Below, one piece after another: positions 9,954 through 21,454 of a stretch of DNA of 64,000 nucleotides. The notes under the pieces are model-generated. The model made no database searches and was not told the origin of the DNA. It was given only the letters and a program-made list of their open reading frames with translations. Made by a program: the position numbers and the translations under genes. The DNA is from Liopterus haemorrhoidalis (Eukaryota; Arthropoda; Insecta; Coleoptera; Dytiscidae). The stretch is from the NCBI GenBank assembly GCA_963971575.1, contig OZ020611.1, positions 5,468,882 to 5,532,881 on the forward strand, given 5' to 3'. Positions within the stretch are counted from its first letter, which is position 1. Every line of letters starts with the position of its first letter.

Positions 9954-10843
9954 TTAGGTTGTGTAATAAATTCCCGTGTTTTTGTATTTATCTTTTTCCC
10001 GCAATTTTATGTTTTGTTAGGTTAAGTTTATGTATGCATTCTTAAGTGTTTTTCGTGCTCTACAAACTTATTTGCTTTAATTTTCGGAATTAATTAATTT
10101 TAATTGAATTTGAGGCTTTTGAAATATAAGTTCCAGGAGGTAAAAAAACTCATTTTCGACATCTGCACTATTTTGCCTTTCATCGTGGTCAAAAAGCTAC
10201 GGAAGCAGCTCTCGACATTTGTGACGTATATGGAGTAGATGCTATAGCTCTGAGGACCGCGCAAGATTGGTCTTCCAAGTTTAAAAATGGCAATTTTGAC
10301 CTTGGTGATGCACCTCGCTCCGGCCGACCTCCCGACTTCGACGATGATCGTCTCAAGATGTTTTAGAAGGAAGATGGTCGTCAAACAACACGAGAGTTGA
10401 CCGAAAAGATGGAATGTACCTTTACGACCATCGATAACCACCTTTACTCCATGGGCTTTACTCAAAAACTTGGGAATTGGGTGCCACATAACTTGAGCGA
10501 TGGCCACAAGATCTCAATGATCTCAAATGGGAGGTACAATCGCATCCGCCATACACTCCGGACCTTGCGCCAACGGATTATTACCTTTTCCGCTCCATGT
10601 CGAACCAAATGAGGGACGTACCCTTCGCTAACGATGAAGACCTCAAAACCTGGCTCACAAACTTCTTCAACACAAAATCAAAAGATTTTTGGCGAGACGG
10701 CATCAACTAGTTGGTCGATAGGTGGGAAACAGGTTGTAAATAATAATGGAGAATAAATTATTGATTAATTTGTTACTATAATTATTGTTTTCTTCAATAA
10801 ATCTTATAAACAAAAAAACGCGGGAATTTATTACACAACCCAA
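9954..10843 (+). mobile_element. Internally deleted mariner
   Basis: The inverted ends TT(A/G)GGTTGTGTAATAAATTC are flanked by TA on both sides (9952-9953 and 10844-10845). The 890-bp length is short for a mariner and reflects loss of the central catalytic part of the transposase. The coding strand is +. Confidence 0.88.
10150..10737 (+). pseudogene. Mariner transposase, central domain deleted
   Basis: The N-terminal HTH is recognisable (FHRGQKATEAALDICDVYG, then RTAQDWSSKFKNGNFDLGDA). It is followed by a TAG stop, then TTRELTEKMECT and LGNWVPHNLSD of the second HTH and linker. The sequence then jumps to a C-terminal part that in a shifted frame reads YYLFRSMSNQ and DEDLKTWLTNFF. The segment carrying the first two catalytic Asp is absent, so the copy is a dead deletion derivative. 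Confidence 0.85.
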
Positions 10844-10845
10844 TA

Positions 10846-11704
10846 CATAACAAATTAATCTTATTTTTTTATTTATTATTTGTTTAATTTTAATTTAATT
10901 TGTCGCACATCGGCCACTATTTTAGAACTTTTTAGGAAGTTATGTTGCATTTATTTAATGTAAACATTGAAATACGCTCAAAATGCATAAGGAGATAAGT
11001 GCTTTAGAATAACATTCCAACTCTTGTGTTAGAATATTAACTTTCTGTAGTCAAAATTGGTTTTAGAATTGGTAAATTCTATAGTGATCGTGGAGAAAAA
11101 TGTTTTTCGGGCGACTCCAATTCACTTACTTTTCAAACCACTAGATGTTAACGTCAGTTCTGTGTCATTTCTTAAATTACTCTGAAACATCTGAGAGTTG
11201 TTGTGAATAACATAAATTGACTGTATACTGTCTATTATTTAAAATTTTATCGTTAAACATTTTAAATAGAAGAAGTAATGTAAAATCAGGTGAACTTGAC
11301 CAGAAAGTAAAAAAATGCTCAGAATATTTATAGATTATCTATCTTTTTACATAAACAATTATATATTTATTTATAATATTGTCAATGTGTCACCTTACAA
11401 TACAATTAAGTTCGGTTGCTTATTTAAAAATGTTACACAGAAAACTAATGTTTTTAACTAATTTTGGGGTGCTGATTTCAAAAATGTTAACAGTTTCTGC
11501 CTATCACGTCAAATTTTTGTTCTATTGTATTTTGACTTTTTTCAACTTTTCACGTTCTGATATACGTCTACTTTAATTTCAACTTCGTTCTTGTTGTCCA
11601 ATATATTTCATAGGAACGTCTTTCATGCAGGTACTTGTTATTGACCTTTTTACAAAGAACAAAAATCATTTTCCCCCCTCTTCATATTAAACTGGGTCTA
11701 ATGA
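10846..11704. other. Non-coding AT-rich stretch
   Basis: No gene or repeat structure is supported. The frame 11379-11576 is not protein-like. Confidence 0.5.
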
Positions 11705-12220
11705 AGTAGTTTGTAAAAGCGTTGACCAAAGATGGTGACTGTTTCAAATATATATCTGAAACATTTCAAAGTCTCAGTAATGAGAAGCTAAAAGCTGGCA
11801 TTTTTGACGGACCACAAATTAGAAAATTAGTGAATGATCCACATTTCACTGTACATATGGATGATATGGAGAAGAATGCATGGCATCCTTTCGTGGCGCT
11901 CATCAAAAATTTTGTTGGGAATAAAAAGCCGAAAACTATGTGGAGGTCTTTCAAAATTTGATTGAAAATTATCATCATCTAGGGTGCAACATGAGCGTGA
12001 AACTTCATTTTTTAAACAGTCATCTTGAAAAATTTCCTGTCAATCTTGGAGATGTTAGTGATGAACAGGGTGAACATTTCCATCAGGATTTAAAAGAGAT
12101 GGAGAGACGTTATCAAAAAAGATGGTATACTCACATGATGGCTAACTACTGTTGTAGTATTAAAAGAGACTTATCGGGAATGGTGCACTCCAGAAGATCT
12201 TACAAATGACCATTTAATCC
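11705..12220 (+). pseudogene. Multi-copy arthropod protein of unknown function, C-terminal part, copy 1
   Basis: Two overlapping frames (11722-11961 and 11940-12209) join by one frameshift. They give a protein with blocks FKYISETFQSLSNEKLKAGI, WHPFVALIKNFVGNKK, LHFLNSHLEKFPVNLG and SDEQGEHFHQDLKEMERRY. I recognise this as a widespread, often multi-copy arthropod family without an assigned function. A second broken copy lies at 23240-24063 on the other strand. The HFLxSHLxxFPxNLGxxSDEQGExFHQD core is shared by both. Only the C-terminal part is present. Multi-copy occurrence suggests it travels with a mobile element, but I cannot tell which. Confidence 0.6.
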
Positions 12221-13819
12221 TTAAATTATTTTGTATTTTTATTTTAACACTCCAATGCATTAAAATGTAATTATAACTGTTCTCATTTTCTTTCTTTCAC
12301 TATAAATAAAGTTTTAAGAATATTTTATAATTATTTAGTCCTTATTGTTCGCCAAATTTGTACCAATTACAGTATCGACGTATAAAATTAAACAATCGAA
12401 GCATTATTTGGCAGAAAATATGTATTTGTTATAGAGCAAAAATCTGATGTGATACGCAAAAACTGATGTGATATTTGAGTTCAGCAGCACCTAATTAGTA
12501 ACAAACAAGTCTTAGATGTAAGTCAGCAAAAATTGTGTTGACCAGTGTTATACGTCTAGTGTATAATAAAGTAAAAAGTAAACCGTAATCATTATTAAAG
12601 TACGCTAGTTAAAGCGTTGATTTTAATTGAGAGATCCCTAAATTCCTTCCTAAGAATCAGCAACCAGCTGGCGAACAAAAGGGAAGTTTCCGAGCTCGAT
12701 CCGCTCGCGAATTTTGGAAACTCTTTATGTGGGTGACCTTGGGTTTTGAGGGATGTTCATAGTAAGTACGAATGAACTATATTAATATCATATTCACACT
12801 TACTCAGCCAATTGTGACTATCATTCGTATTATCAATAGTCTCCTCACACCCTGCATCTGAAAATTCACACTACACGTAATTTTTATGACGTGTATCGGT
12901 TGTAGCAGTGTAAGAACTGAAACTGTTGGTCGCGAGCAGTCTCGTGTAATCTAGAGACATCTCCTCGGCCAATCCTCTTCCCTGCTATCAATTTTCCTGC
13001 TTCCAATTTGAGTTTTATTGGATTCTGAGGGAGGAAATTTAAAGTAAACGATACAGCGACGCCACCTTTGGCCGTACAAGGAAGCTACTCTCGCAAACCC
13101 TATACACTCCATTCCATTGGGCTCGTTACGTTTTATTCAAAATTAAATATCTATTGATTTGAAATTAATTTTAAGGTTTATATGCGAGAGATAGCCATTT
13201 ATGTCGCTATATACAACAATTCAATTTTATAATATTGCTGAGTTTTTAGCACAGAATGTTTAGGAGGGGATTTTAATCTTATTTTATACAGCAGAGAAAT
13301 TTGGATTTTAATTTTATATACGTATTTAAAAATAATGTAATGAGATATTAAATGTTTTCATTAAATAAATATGAATTGTATAATAGAAACCGCGTAAAGT
13401 GGCTTGAGGATTTCCTTCCGGCTTGTCGGTATAATGACTGCTGGCATCGTCACCGTACATCGTTTATTATTGCAGGAATAGATTTTCATTTTTGGTTGAA
13501 TTTCTGGAGAAGGTCTTTTTATTCCAGTAGTTTTTCTGTCTGCCTGTATATTACCTTAAAATTCGAGAAAGGTTGAACCGATTTTGATAATATGAAAGAA
13601 ATAGTCACAAGTTTATATGTAGTAGTTCTTGATTGTTTTTCGTGGTAACTTGTTATCCAAAGTTACACTGGTCTAATTTCGTGATAACTTGCACGTAATA
13701 ACAAAGGAAACAGTTTCTGTGTAACAATAAATATTTTAAGGTCAGGTACGTAATTGTATATTGTAGAACGAGCACAGAATGATATTCATATCCCACGAGT
13801 ATGAAAGTTTAGAGCACGA
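12221..13819. other. Non-coding stretch
   Basis: No coding domain is visible. A locally GC-richer segment at about 12640-13130 contains no convincing frame. The open frame 13352-13576 has no recognisable features. Confidence 0.45.
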
Positions 13820-13864
13820 ACCTCTGCAGGTGCTGTAAATTCATACGTGGGGATATGACCAACA

Positions 13865-13907
<43 letters not shown>

Positions 13908-13922
13908 GTAATAAACATAATT
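13820..13922. repeat. (AAT)n tract at a LINE-like 3' tail
   Basis: A run of about 15 AAT units follows CATACGTGGGGATATGACC, the type of tail seen at LINE 3' ends in this window. It is the landing site of the truncated LINE at 13923. Confidence 0.7.
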
Positions 13923-14170
13923 TGAGTCCATTCCCGTCTGTAGATCTTCTGCCAACTCTTTGATCTGCAGGATGCAGAAAGCAGTGCTGCTCGGGTCACT
14001 CCGCATTGTGCGGGCACTGGATCTAGCGTAATTTCCGCGGCTGCATATCGCCAGGGTTTGGGATGCAGTCGTGTGTATTTAGCTCCACTAGTCTCTAGTA
14101 TGACGCGGCTCAAAAGGTTGCTGAAGTTTGAGATTAGTGGACGCTTGTCAAGACCTGACAAACCCCATAA
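13923..14170 (+). mobile_element. 5'-truncated LINE 3' end with 14-bp target duplication
   Basis: This 248-bp piece is nearly identical to 14838-15083. It is bounded by exact copies of TAATAAACATAATT (13909-13922 and 14171-14184), the target-site duplication left by target-primed reverse transcription. It ends in CCCCATAA, as does its relative. It holds only the last codons and 3' UTR of the element. Confidence 0.85.
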
Positions 14171-14196
14171 TAATAAACATAATTCAAACATATTAA

Positions 14197-15090
14197 AAGT
14201 CTAGAGTTGTCCACCGAACTCACGTTCTCGTTTCTTAAGTCTGCTGGTTTGAGATCGGAAACAGAAGGTTTTGTGTTTGCGTGTCAGGATGGTGTTATAA
14301 ATACTTTGGCATACAGGGCCCGCATATTCCAAATAGCGGAGTCCACACTCTGTAGGTTGTGCCACCACCATTCTGAAACAATACTGCACATTCTGTCTGC
14401 TTGTCCATCTCTTGCAGCGTCGAGCTACGTGTCTCGACATAATTCTGCTCTCCGCGTGCTCTACTATCATCTTAGACATGCCTATGGTATTGACCAAATA
14501 CCGGTTATACCGTACGTCCCTTTTGACATAGAATCGGTGGTGGAAAATTCCAAGTGCCGAATTTATTGGAACTACTCCTTCCCCACCTCGAGGTTACTGA
14601 CAGCCACTAAGCCGGACATAACCCTCCTGGATATCGAGACCAAACAGATGTTTGTGATCGAATTCTCAAGTCCAGCTGAGAAGAATATCTCTCTCAAGGA
14701 GGGAGGAAAAGAGGTCCAAGTATATGGACCTCTTGTCCGAGCTTAGAAAGCTGTATCCCGGGTATAAAGTTAAGCTTGTATCCCTGATAGTTGGTGTTTT
14801 AGGTGGTATAAGAGCTTCCTATCGAAGGGAAATCGAGTCCATTCCCGCCTGCAGATCTTCTGCCAACTCTTTGATCTGTAAGATGCAGAAAGCAGTGCTG
14901 CTTGGGTCACTCCGCATTGTGCGGGCACTGGATCTGGCGTAATTTTCCGCGGCTGCATATTGCCAGGGTTTGGGATGCAGTCGTGTGTATTTAGCTCCAC
15001 TAGTCTCTAGTATGACGCGGCTCAAAAGGTTGCTGAAGTTTGAGATTAGTGGACGCTTGTCAAGACCTGACAAACCCCATAATAATAATA
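14197..15090 (+). mobile_element. 5'-truncated LINE with (AAT)n tail
   Basis: It contains the C-terminal coding part of a LINE polyprotein (14207-14942), then a 3' UTR almost identical to 13923-14170, then an AAT-repeat tail. The reverse transcriptase itself is absent. Two 3' ends of the same family side by side show it was recently active in this genome. Confidence 0.8.
14207..14942 (+). pseudogene. LINE polyprotein C-terminus: zinc knuckle plus nuclease-like region
   Basis: The first frame gives 179 residues. A CCHC knuckle (Cys49, Cys52, His61, Cys66) precedes a RHNSALRVLYYHLRHAYGI segment. Then comes KPDITLLDIETKQMFVIEF, with Pro136-Asp137 and Glu152 spaced like a PD-(D/E)XK nuclease site. 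The reading continues after a frameshift near 14740 as KLYPGYKVKLVSLIVGVLGG to the end. A zinc knuckle followed by a PD-(D/E)XK fold is typical of LINEs with a C-terminal restriction-like endonuclease (R2-type groups), which nick the target. Assignment to that group is inference, as the RT domain is missing. Confidence 0.6.
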
Positions 15091-15960
15091 ATACATTTAT
15101 TGACCACATTACATAAAATATGTTTACGGTCAATCTAAGTTACATAATGAAATAAATTAAAAATGAACATTATTAAAGTCATGAATTTCATTTATGGGAT
15201 TTGTCAATAAATATTCTTTAAGTTTGTTTGAAAATGTCTTGATTGGTAGGGATCTTATTTCCTCAGGTATTATATTGAAAAATTTAATGGCGTAGTAGTT
15301 TGCGCTATTTCTTGATTTTTGAAGACGAAGGAAATTATTACGTATATTGTTTTTTTGCCGTGTGTCATGCCCGTGGTTGGAAGAGGGGAAGTTATATAAG
15401 TTCCTGTGCATGAACATTAGGCATTGGTAGATAAATAGGGCAGGTAGTCATTATTTTTAATTTCATGAAGCTCTCACGACAGTCAGCTCTAATAGGAGCA
15501 CTAGCTATGATCCTAACAACTTCGCGTTGAAGAGCGAAAATTCTATGGGCTGCTGGTGAGTGTCCCCAGACAAGAATGCCGTAGTTCAGGTGTGACTGAA
15601 ATAACGAAAAGTAGGTCATTAGCACGACTTTTTGGCAAACTTCTGCTTTCAAATTGCGAATTAAAAATACTGTAGACCTCAGTTTTCGGTTTAAGAATTC
15701 ACAGTGCTGATCCCAACGAAGTTGTGGGTCGATGTGGATACCAAGAAACTTGACGTACGAGGGGTTTGAAAAATCGTGTTTCTTGGTGGAAATCATCATT
15801 GATTCGGTTTTGCCAGCATTTAAAGTTAATTTACTCCTATCAAACCAAGATGCAGCGTGTTCTACCACGGATTTGCTCTCGAAGCGAAGGGAATTTAAGT
15901 TAGAATTTTTGCAAGGTAATAGGAGTAAGGTAGTAGGATTTTTGTAGAGAAGAATGGCCT
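15091..15960 (-). mobile_element. 5'-truncated LINE on the minus strand (Jockey/CR1-like)
   Basis: The element runs right to left. Its 3' end is an AATAAA-like motif followed by a TAT-repeat tail that merges with the AAT tail of the neighbouring LINE, so the two elements meet tail to tail at about 15085-15095. Coding sequence is at 15157-15868. The 5' part (endonuclease and most of RT) is absent. Confidence 0.75.
15157..15868 (-). pseudogene. LINE reverse transcriptase C-terminal half (frameshifted)
   Basis: The first frame (15868-15392) reads WFDRSKLTLNAGKTESM, then KFLGIHIDPQLRWDQHCEFL and LVWGHSPAAHRIFALQREVVR, the thumb and connection region that follows the RT palm in Jockey/CR1 LINEs. 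A second frame (15417-15157) continues with HDTRQKNNIR and INPEEIRSLPIKTF-like sequence to a stop. One frameshift near 15400 separates them. The FADD catalytic motif lies upstream and is not in the copy. Confidence 0.8.
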
Positions 15961-16734
15961 CATAAGACCATCATTCTTCTAATGATGGCCTAATAAGCCG
16001 AAATATATATATTAAGATATTTAATAAATTAATTTTGTGGCTTTAACCAAGTGTCTTTCGTGTTTTATGTGTTAAGGTTTTAACTGTGTTTCAATGGTAG
16101 TAGATAGGACTATTTACGTAAACTAGTAGCAGTAATGAAAACAGATACAACCTTTTAATTTAGAAAACTTCACTTGTACCGTAATAAAAGACAATATAAC
16201 ATTATTAGGCAGGTAGAATTATGCACATGAAATCTTTGAATCTAAATATCTCATTTTCCTCAAAATTGTTGATAGAACCCTTTTATTTTAAGGTCTCGTA
16301 ATATTAACTGCGTCCCCGGTAACGATACCTCAATCATATTTATATGTTTGTTTCACTTTTGATCATGAATTTTGGCCATTTCTGATGTTATATCATCACG
16401 GTATGACGCTAGATTTCGGAGAAAATAAGAAATATTCAGAAATAAGTCTGAAAAATATTGCTTGCGGCACATTATTATTGTAACGGCGGCTTAACTATGT
16501 ATAAAAGATATATCAAAAGTATATATGACAGCCTTTTAGGATTTAATATTGCGACAAACAAGTCTGGGTCCCTCCCACATACACCCCAGATCGATAGATA
16601 ACTCATAACAAACATTTATATGCTTTCATTTTCGACGAAAATTATAACGTTCAGTTTGCTATTGAATATTGTCCTAACCCCTAAAGACCCCGAAAAATGA
16701 AAAAACTTCGATTGCAAGATCGTTTACTAATGAA
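15961..16734. other. Non-coding stretch
   Basis: A perfect short hairpin CCATCATT-CTTCT-AATGATGG lies at about 15969-15989. No gene is visible. Confidence 0.45.
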
Positions 16735-17376
16735 AAAATCAGCTGTGGCCACCACAGGACCGACCGCCATCGTAAAGTACTTATATAAAATACATTCTAG
16801 CAGCAGAGTAGAAATAACTTGGCCTAATATTTTCTAACAGAGGTAATATTTATCATGACCATGGAAACGTTACATATAAGTATGAAAAAATTTTACAGAA
16901 ATTATTCGAAATGTTTCGTTTTATCAAAAAAGTCTCAAATAAAAGTTATTAGTTATTGCTTTTATAGCAACTTTTGTTTAATAAATTTTTTCGAGATATT
17001 TTTCTGTTTTGAAATATTCGCAAAAATTTTAAAATCGACACGAATAAACTCATTTTTAGTCAACCGATTTTTACCAAAAGTTGATCAACTCGTGCCATTG
17101 ATGGCGGAAGCTTAAATATGAAGTTTCATAAAAATCCTTTCAGCCGAATTTGCTCTGCACGTGTACACAGACAGACGGACAGACAGACGGACGGACGGAC
17201 GGACGGACGGACAGACGGACGGACAGACAGACGGACAGACAGACCGAAAGACATCATGCTAAAAATAGTCAAAACGTTATGTAGGAACCTCAATTCGTGG
17301 AGACCATCGAAATCTCGAAACGTCAAAATTGGTATGATCACAATACCTCCCTTATATATGTTGGCAGTCGGTAAAA
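16735..17376 (+). repeat. GACA-microsatellite dispersed repeat, copy 1
   Basis: The family has a fixed architecture. The head is GCTGTGGCCACCACAGGACC, then comes an AT-rich body with AAAAGTTGATCAACTCGTGC, then CTCTGCACGTGTACACAGAC. A CAGA/CGGA microsatellite follows (17165-17245 here), then CATCATGCTAAAAATAGTCA and a tail ending CCCTTATATATGTTGG. It encodes no protein; Thr-Asp-Arg-Gln-rich frames are microsatellite artefacts. The class is unknown. Five copies lie in this window. Confidence 0.8.
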
Positions 17377-17508
17377 ACAATGTGATCATACCGATTTTGA
17401 CATTTCGATGGATCTCCACGAATTGAGATCCGTACATAACGTTTTGACTATTTTTAGCATGATGTCTGTCGGTCTGTCTCTCCGTCCGTCTGTCTGTCTG
17501 TCCGTCTA

Positions 17509-17569
<61 letters not shown>

Positions 17570-17877
17570 CCGTCTGTCCGTCTGTCTGTGTACACGTGCA
17601 GAGCAATTTCGGCTGAAAAGATTTTTATGAAACTTTATATTTAAGCTTCTGCTATCAATGGCACGAGTTGATCAACTTTTGGTAAAAATCGGTTGACTAA
17701 AAATGGGAGTTTACACGTGTCGTTTTTAAGATTTTGGTGAATATTTCACAATAGAAAAATATTTCGAAAAAATTTATTGAACAAAAGTTGCTATAAAAGC
17801 AATAATTAATAACTTTTATTTGAGACTTTTTTGATAAAACGAAAAATTTCGAATAATTTTTGTAAAATTTTTGTAAA
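17377..17877 (-). repeat. GACA-microsatellite dispersed repeat, copy 2 (inverted)
   Basis: It is tail-to-tail with copy 1, so 16860-17880 forms a large inverted repeat with little spacer. The head (about 130 bp) is missing where copy 3 begins. The microsatellite (17462-17590) is GTCT on this strand. Confidence 0.8.
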
Positions 17878-18567
17878 AAATCATCTGTAGCCATCACAGG
17901 ACCGACCGCCATCATAAAGTACTTATATAAATTACATTCTAGCAGCAGAGTAGAAATAACTTGGCCTAATATTTTCTAACAGAGATATTATTTATCATAA
18001 CCATGGAAACGTTACATATAAATATGAAAAAATTGAGACAGAAAAAATTTCGAAAAATTTTACAGAAATTATTCGAAATTGTTCGTTTTATCAAAAAACG
18101 TCTCAAATAAAAGTTATTAGTTATTGCTTTTATAGCAACTTTTGTTCAATAATTTTTTTCGAAATATTTTTCTGTTGTGAAATATTCACAAAAATCTTAA
18201 AATCGACACGAGTAAACTCCCATTTTTAGTCAACCGATTTTTATCAAAAGTTGATCAACTCGTGCCATTGATGGCAAAAGCTTAAATATGAAGTTTCATA
18301 AAAATCCTTTCTGTCGAATTTGCTCTGCACGTGTACACAGACAGACGGACAGACAGACGGACAGACAGACAGACAGACAGACGGACAGACAGACGGACAG
18401 ACAGAGGGACAGACAGACGGACGGACAGACAGACCGACAGACATCATGCTACAAATAGTCAAAACGTTATGTAGCGACCTCAATTCGTGGAGATACATCG
18501 AAATCTCGAAACGTCAAACTTGGTATGATCACAATACCTCCCTTATATATGTTGGCGGTCGGTAAAA
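17878..18567 (+). repeat. GACA-microsatellite dispersed repeat, copy 3
   Basis: This copy is complete, in the same orientation as copy 1 and head-to-head with copy 2. The microsatellite is at 18338-18440. Its tail ends GGCGGTCGGTAAAA. Confidence 0.8.
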
Positions 18568-18907
18568 AGTCGAGAAACAGAGTTGTACACTGTTAGTTTT
18601 TATTATAAAAATCTCTTTTCCAAAGAAGCAATAAATTTTAATATACGATTAATTAAAACATTTTTTCTAATTGTGTCACAAGATGTTAACAAGATTTGGG
18701 AACAGGGTCCAGAATGTAGTTACGCGTGGAACGCTGCCAAGGTGTCGCAGTAAATTCTTCAACGTCCCTCCTCATGACAGGTCCTTGCAGGAGGCTGCGT
18801 CAACCAGCGATACGTTTATTTCTTCGGATTATAAATTCCCGCCTTCCCAGTCTCACACCCCCTCTTTAACGGGGGACTAGGGGATGTGAGTGTGAGTGTG
18901 TGTGTGT

Positions 18908-18970
<63 letters not shown>

Positions 18971-19219
18971 GAGCGTTTCTTGTGTTGAGACTCTGTTGAC
19001 ATTTGCCGGAAATGGGGGTTTCAGAGAATACGTGTTTTTTCAAAGAGCCTGAACCAAGGCAAATAATAAAATACATACGAGGAAAATGCTGTGTACACTC
19101 AGGATTAAAAATTGAAAAATCTCAGCTTCAAATACTGGAAGATTACATGCTTACACTTTAATACACTTCTAGTAGAATGGAAAACGAGAAATTTGTCATT
19201 TGAAGAAATATATCATATA
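18568..19219. other. Non-coding stretch with (TG)n microsatellite
   Basis: A TG dinucleotide run with a few variants spans about 18886-18962. The flanking GC-richer segment 18680-18880 has an open frame without recognisable domains. Confidence 0.6.
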
Positions 19220-20871
19220 CAGTTACGGTCAAAATAATAAATACACCTAATACACCAATCTTATTATTTGTAGTTGGAACACTAAATAAATTTATATTTT
19301 TATTCTAACTGGCATAACCAATAAAGCACTTTATGATCTATTAAAACCATAATATTTATCAAGAAATATTATATGGTGATAGAAATATTTTGATATTTGT
19401 GAAAACACTACCTGAAACGGTTGGTCAAAATTATAAATACAATCGAGAAAATTTAGTCAAATATAAAATTTATTATTCATTTTACTGTTACTAATTACAT
19501 AATACTAATTTTTATAATCTTAGTATTTAATAGCATGCCTTTTATTTGCCAAAACGGCCCGACATCGTTTGGGTATCGACTCAATGAGCCGTTGACAGCT
19601 CTCTACAGGAATGCTGTACCAAGCTTCTTGAACAGCAGTCCATAATGCATTTTTGTTCCTTGGTTTTTCCTGCTCAACCACATCCTTTACTAGTTTCTAA
19701 AGATTTTCTATTGGATTCAAATCGAGTAATTGAGCAGGCCAAGGTAAAATTTGAAAATTGTTTATTGGAACCATGTTTTTGTTGCACGAGCCGTGTGTTT
19801 AGAGTCGTTATCTTGCTGGTAGTTCCATATTAGTGACATATTCCAGTCCGCATAGGGTAGCATAATAGTTTCCAAAATTAGGATGTAAATTTCTTTCGTC
19901 AATATCTCATCTATGCGAAATAAGGGACCTATACCATACCAAAAAAAAAAAAACAACTCCAAACTAAAATCTTACCTCCTCCATGTTAAACGGTTTTTTC
20001 GCGTACTTAGGGTTAAAAGCCTGGTTTGGAGGACGCCTAACAAACTTTTTCCCATCATTTCCAAACAAAATAAATTTACTTTCGTCACTAAACGAAATAT
20101 TTTTCCATTTTTTAATACCTTCTACACCATACCAGTAAATGTGTTCTTGAGCATATTCCTTACGGGCTTTTCAGTGTCTTGGTTTTAATAATGGTACTTT
20201 TCTAGGCGAACATGATCTTAAGTTATGCTCTACCAACCTCCTTCTAATGGTTCGTGCAGAAATATTCGGTTGTAGTTCGGTTAGTAAATTAGTTGATGAC
20301 ATGAAATGATTTTTTTCACTTCCCTTTCCTAGCGTCTATCTTCGTTCTTTGAAGTTTTGGGTGGTCTACCCCGGGTTTCTTCTTTAAATGAGTGACTGAT
20401 GACATTTTGTACCATTCCCAAAGAGCAACCCATAATATTAGCAAATCTTCTAAAAGAATTGCCATCATTTTTAATTTTTTAATTAAGTTGCTCATTTCAC
20501 TACCACAATGCTTATTCTTACCCATCTTTGCAATAGTTTGAACAAAACTAAATAATTTTTTTGTAAAACATATACTTATAAATACATTATGCACTTGTAT
20601 GAACCTGTCTTAACTCCGTTATCAAATTATTTTTATGAGTTTTAGGAAATATATTTATTATTTTGACCAACCATGTCAGGCAGTGTTTTCACAAAAATCA
20701 AAATATTTCTATGACCAAATAATATTTCTTGATAAATATTATGGATTTAATAGCTCATAAAGTGCTTTATTGGTTATGCCAGTTAAAATAAAAATATGAA
20801 TTTATTTAGTGATCGAACTACAAATAATAAGGTTACTATATTAGGTGTATTTATTATTTTGACCGTAACTG
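19220..20871 (-). mobile_element. Tc1-like transposon with long inverted repeats
   Basis: The outer ends CAGTTACGGTCAAAATAATA are inverted at 20852-20871 and flanked by TA (19218-19219 and 20872-20873). The inverted arms extend about 225 bp. The inner boundary repeats a related GGTCAAAAT(T/A)ATAAATA motif (about 19422 left, 20650 right), the IR/DR arrangement of many Tc1 elements with two transposase-binding sites per end. The 1652-bp length is that of an autonomous copy, but the transposase is broken. Confidence 0.88.
19520..20525 (-). pseudogene. Tc1-like transposase (broken)
   Basis: It starts MGKNKHC with an N-terminal paired-type HTH that in alternating frames reads LKNDGNSFRRFANIMGCS and PGVDHPKL. 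The catalytic part includes FWYGIGPLFRIDEILT, then QQDNDSKHTARATKTW (second catalytic Asp region) and LDLNPIENL (third catalytic region, normally an Asp or Glu). It ends ANKRHAIKY and a TAA at 19520-19522. Several frameshifts separate these blocks. The protein would normally bind the end repeats and cut and paste the element at TA. Confidence 0.85.
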
Positions 20872-21245
20872 TAGATAGTTAGGTATTTATATTATTTATA
20901 TCGATTAAAATCTACACAGTATTTACATACAGTTTTATTTTAATTAATTTTCAAATACCTATTCTAATTACACCGGTAAACAAAAAAAAAAAACTTTTTG
21001 AAAGCATCAGAAATAAACATACGTTTTCTAAATCAATTTTTGCGCTGATTTCAAATCTACTTTCAGTTTTTTTCCAGCACGTCTGATTGTTGAGATATTA
21101 TGAACTCGTGTTTTTGTACATTCCATGTTTCTCAGTATCCAGCTATAATGTATTGTTTGATATCTATGCTGAACTGATTTGTTATTTCAAACACCTCTAA
21201 TGTATTTATGATCTATTTAATCAATAGAAATCAATGCAAAGTTGT
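20872..21245. other. Non-coding AT-rich stretch
   Basis: No gene or repeat is supported. Confidence 0.5.
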
Positions 21246-21454
21246 TATAGTCGGATTGCTGATAGGTGACTGTTACATGTATGTATGAAGAATTGCAATC
21301 ATATAATAATCTACTTACCATTTTTCAGCGATTTTAAAAATGTTTTTTGTTATTTGTCTTAGCTGTCAGTGTCAGTTAATAATATTAATTAATAGATCTT
21401 GCGGCCAATTATTAAATTCACAAACTAAAATTTAAATCTGCTGGAATATTTTAA

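Noticed and set aside
15961..16003. Second hammerhead-like motif (ATGATGGCC...GCCGAAA)
   Set aside because: CTGATGA is not intact and the sequence is better explained by the perfect hairpin CCATCATT/AATGATGG.
17118..18565. Several frames rich in TDRQTDGQTD or LSVCLSVC
   Set aside because: They are translations of the GACA/GTCT microsatellite on either strand.
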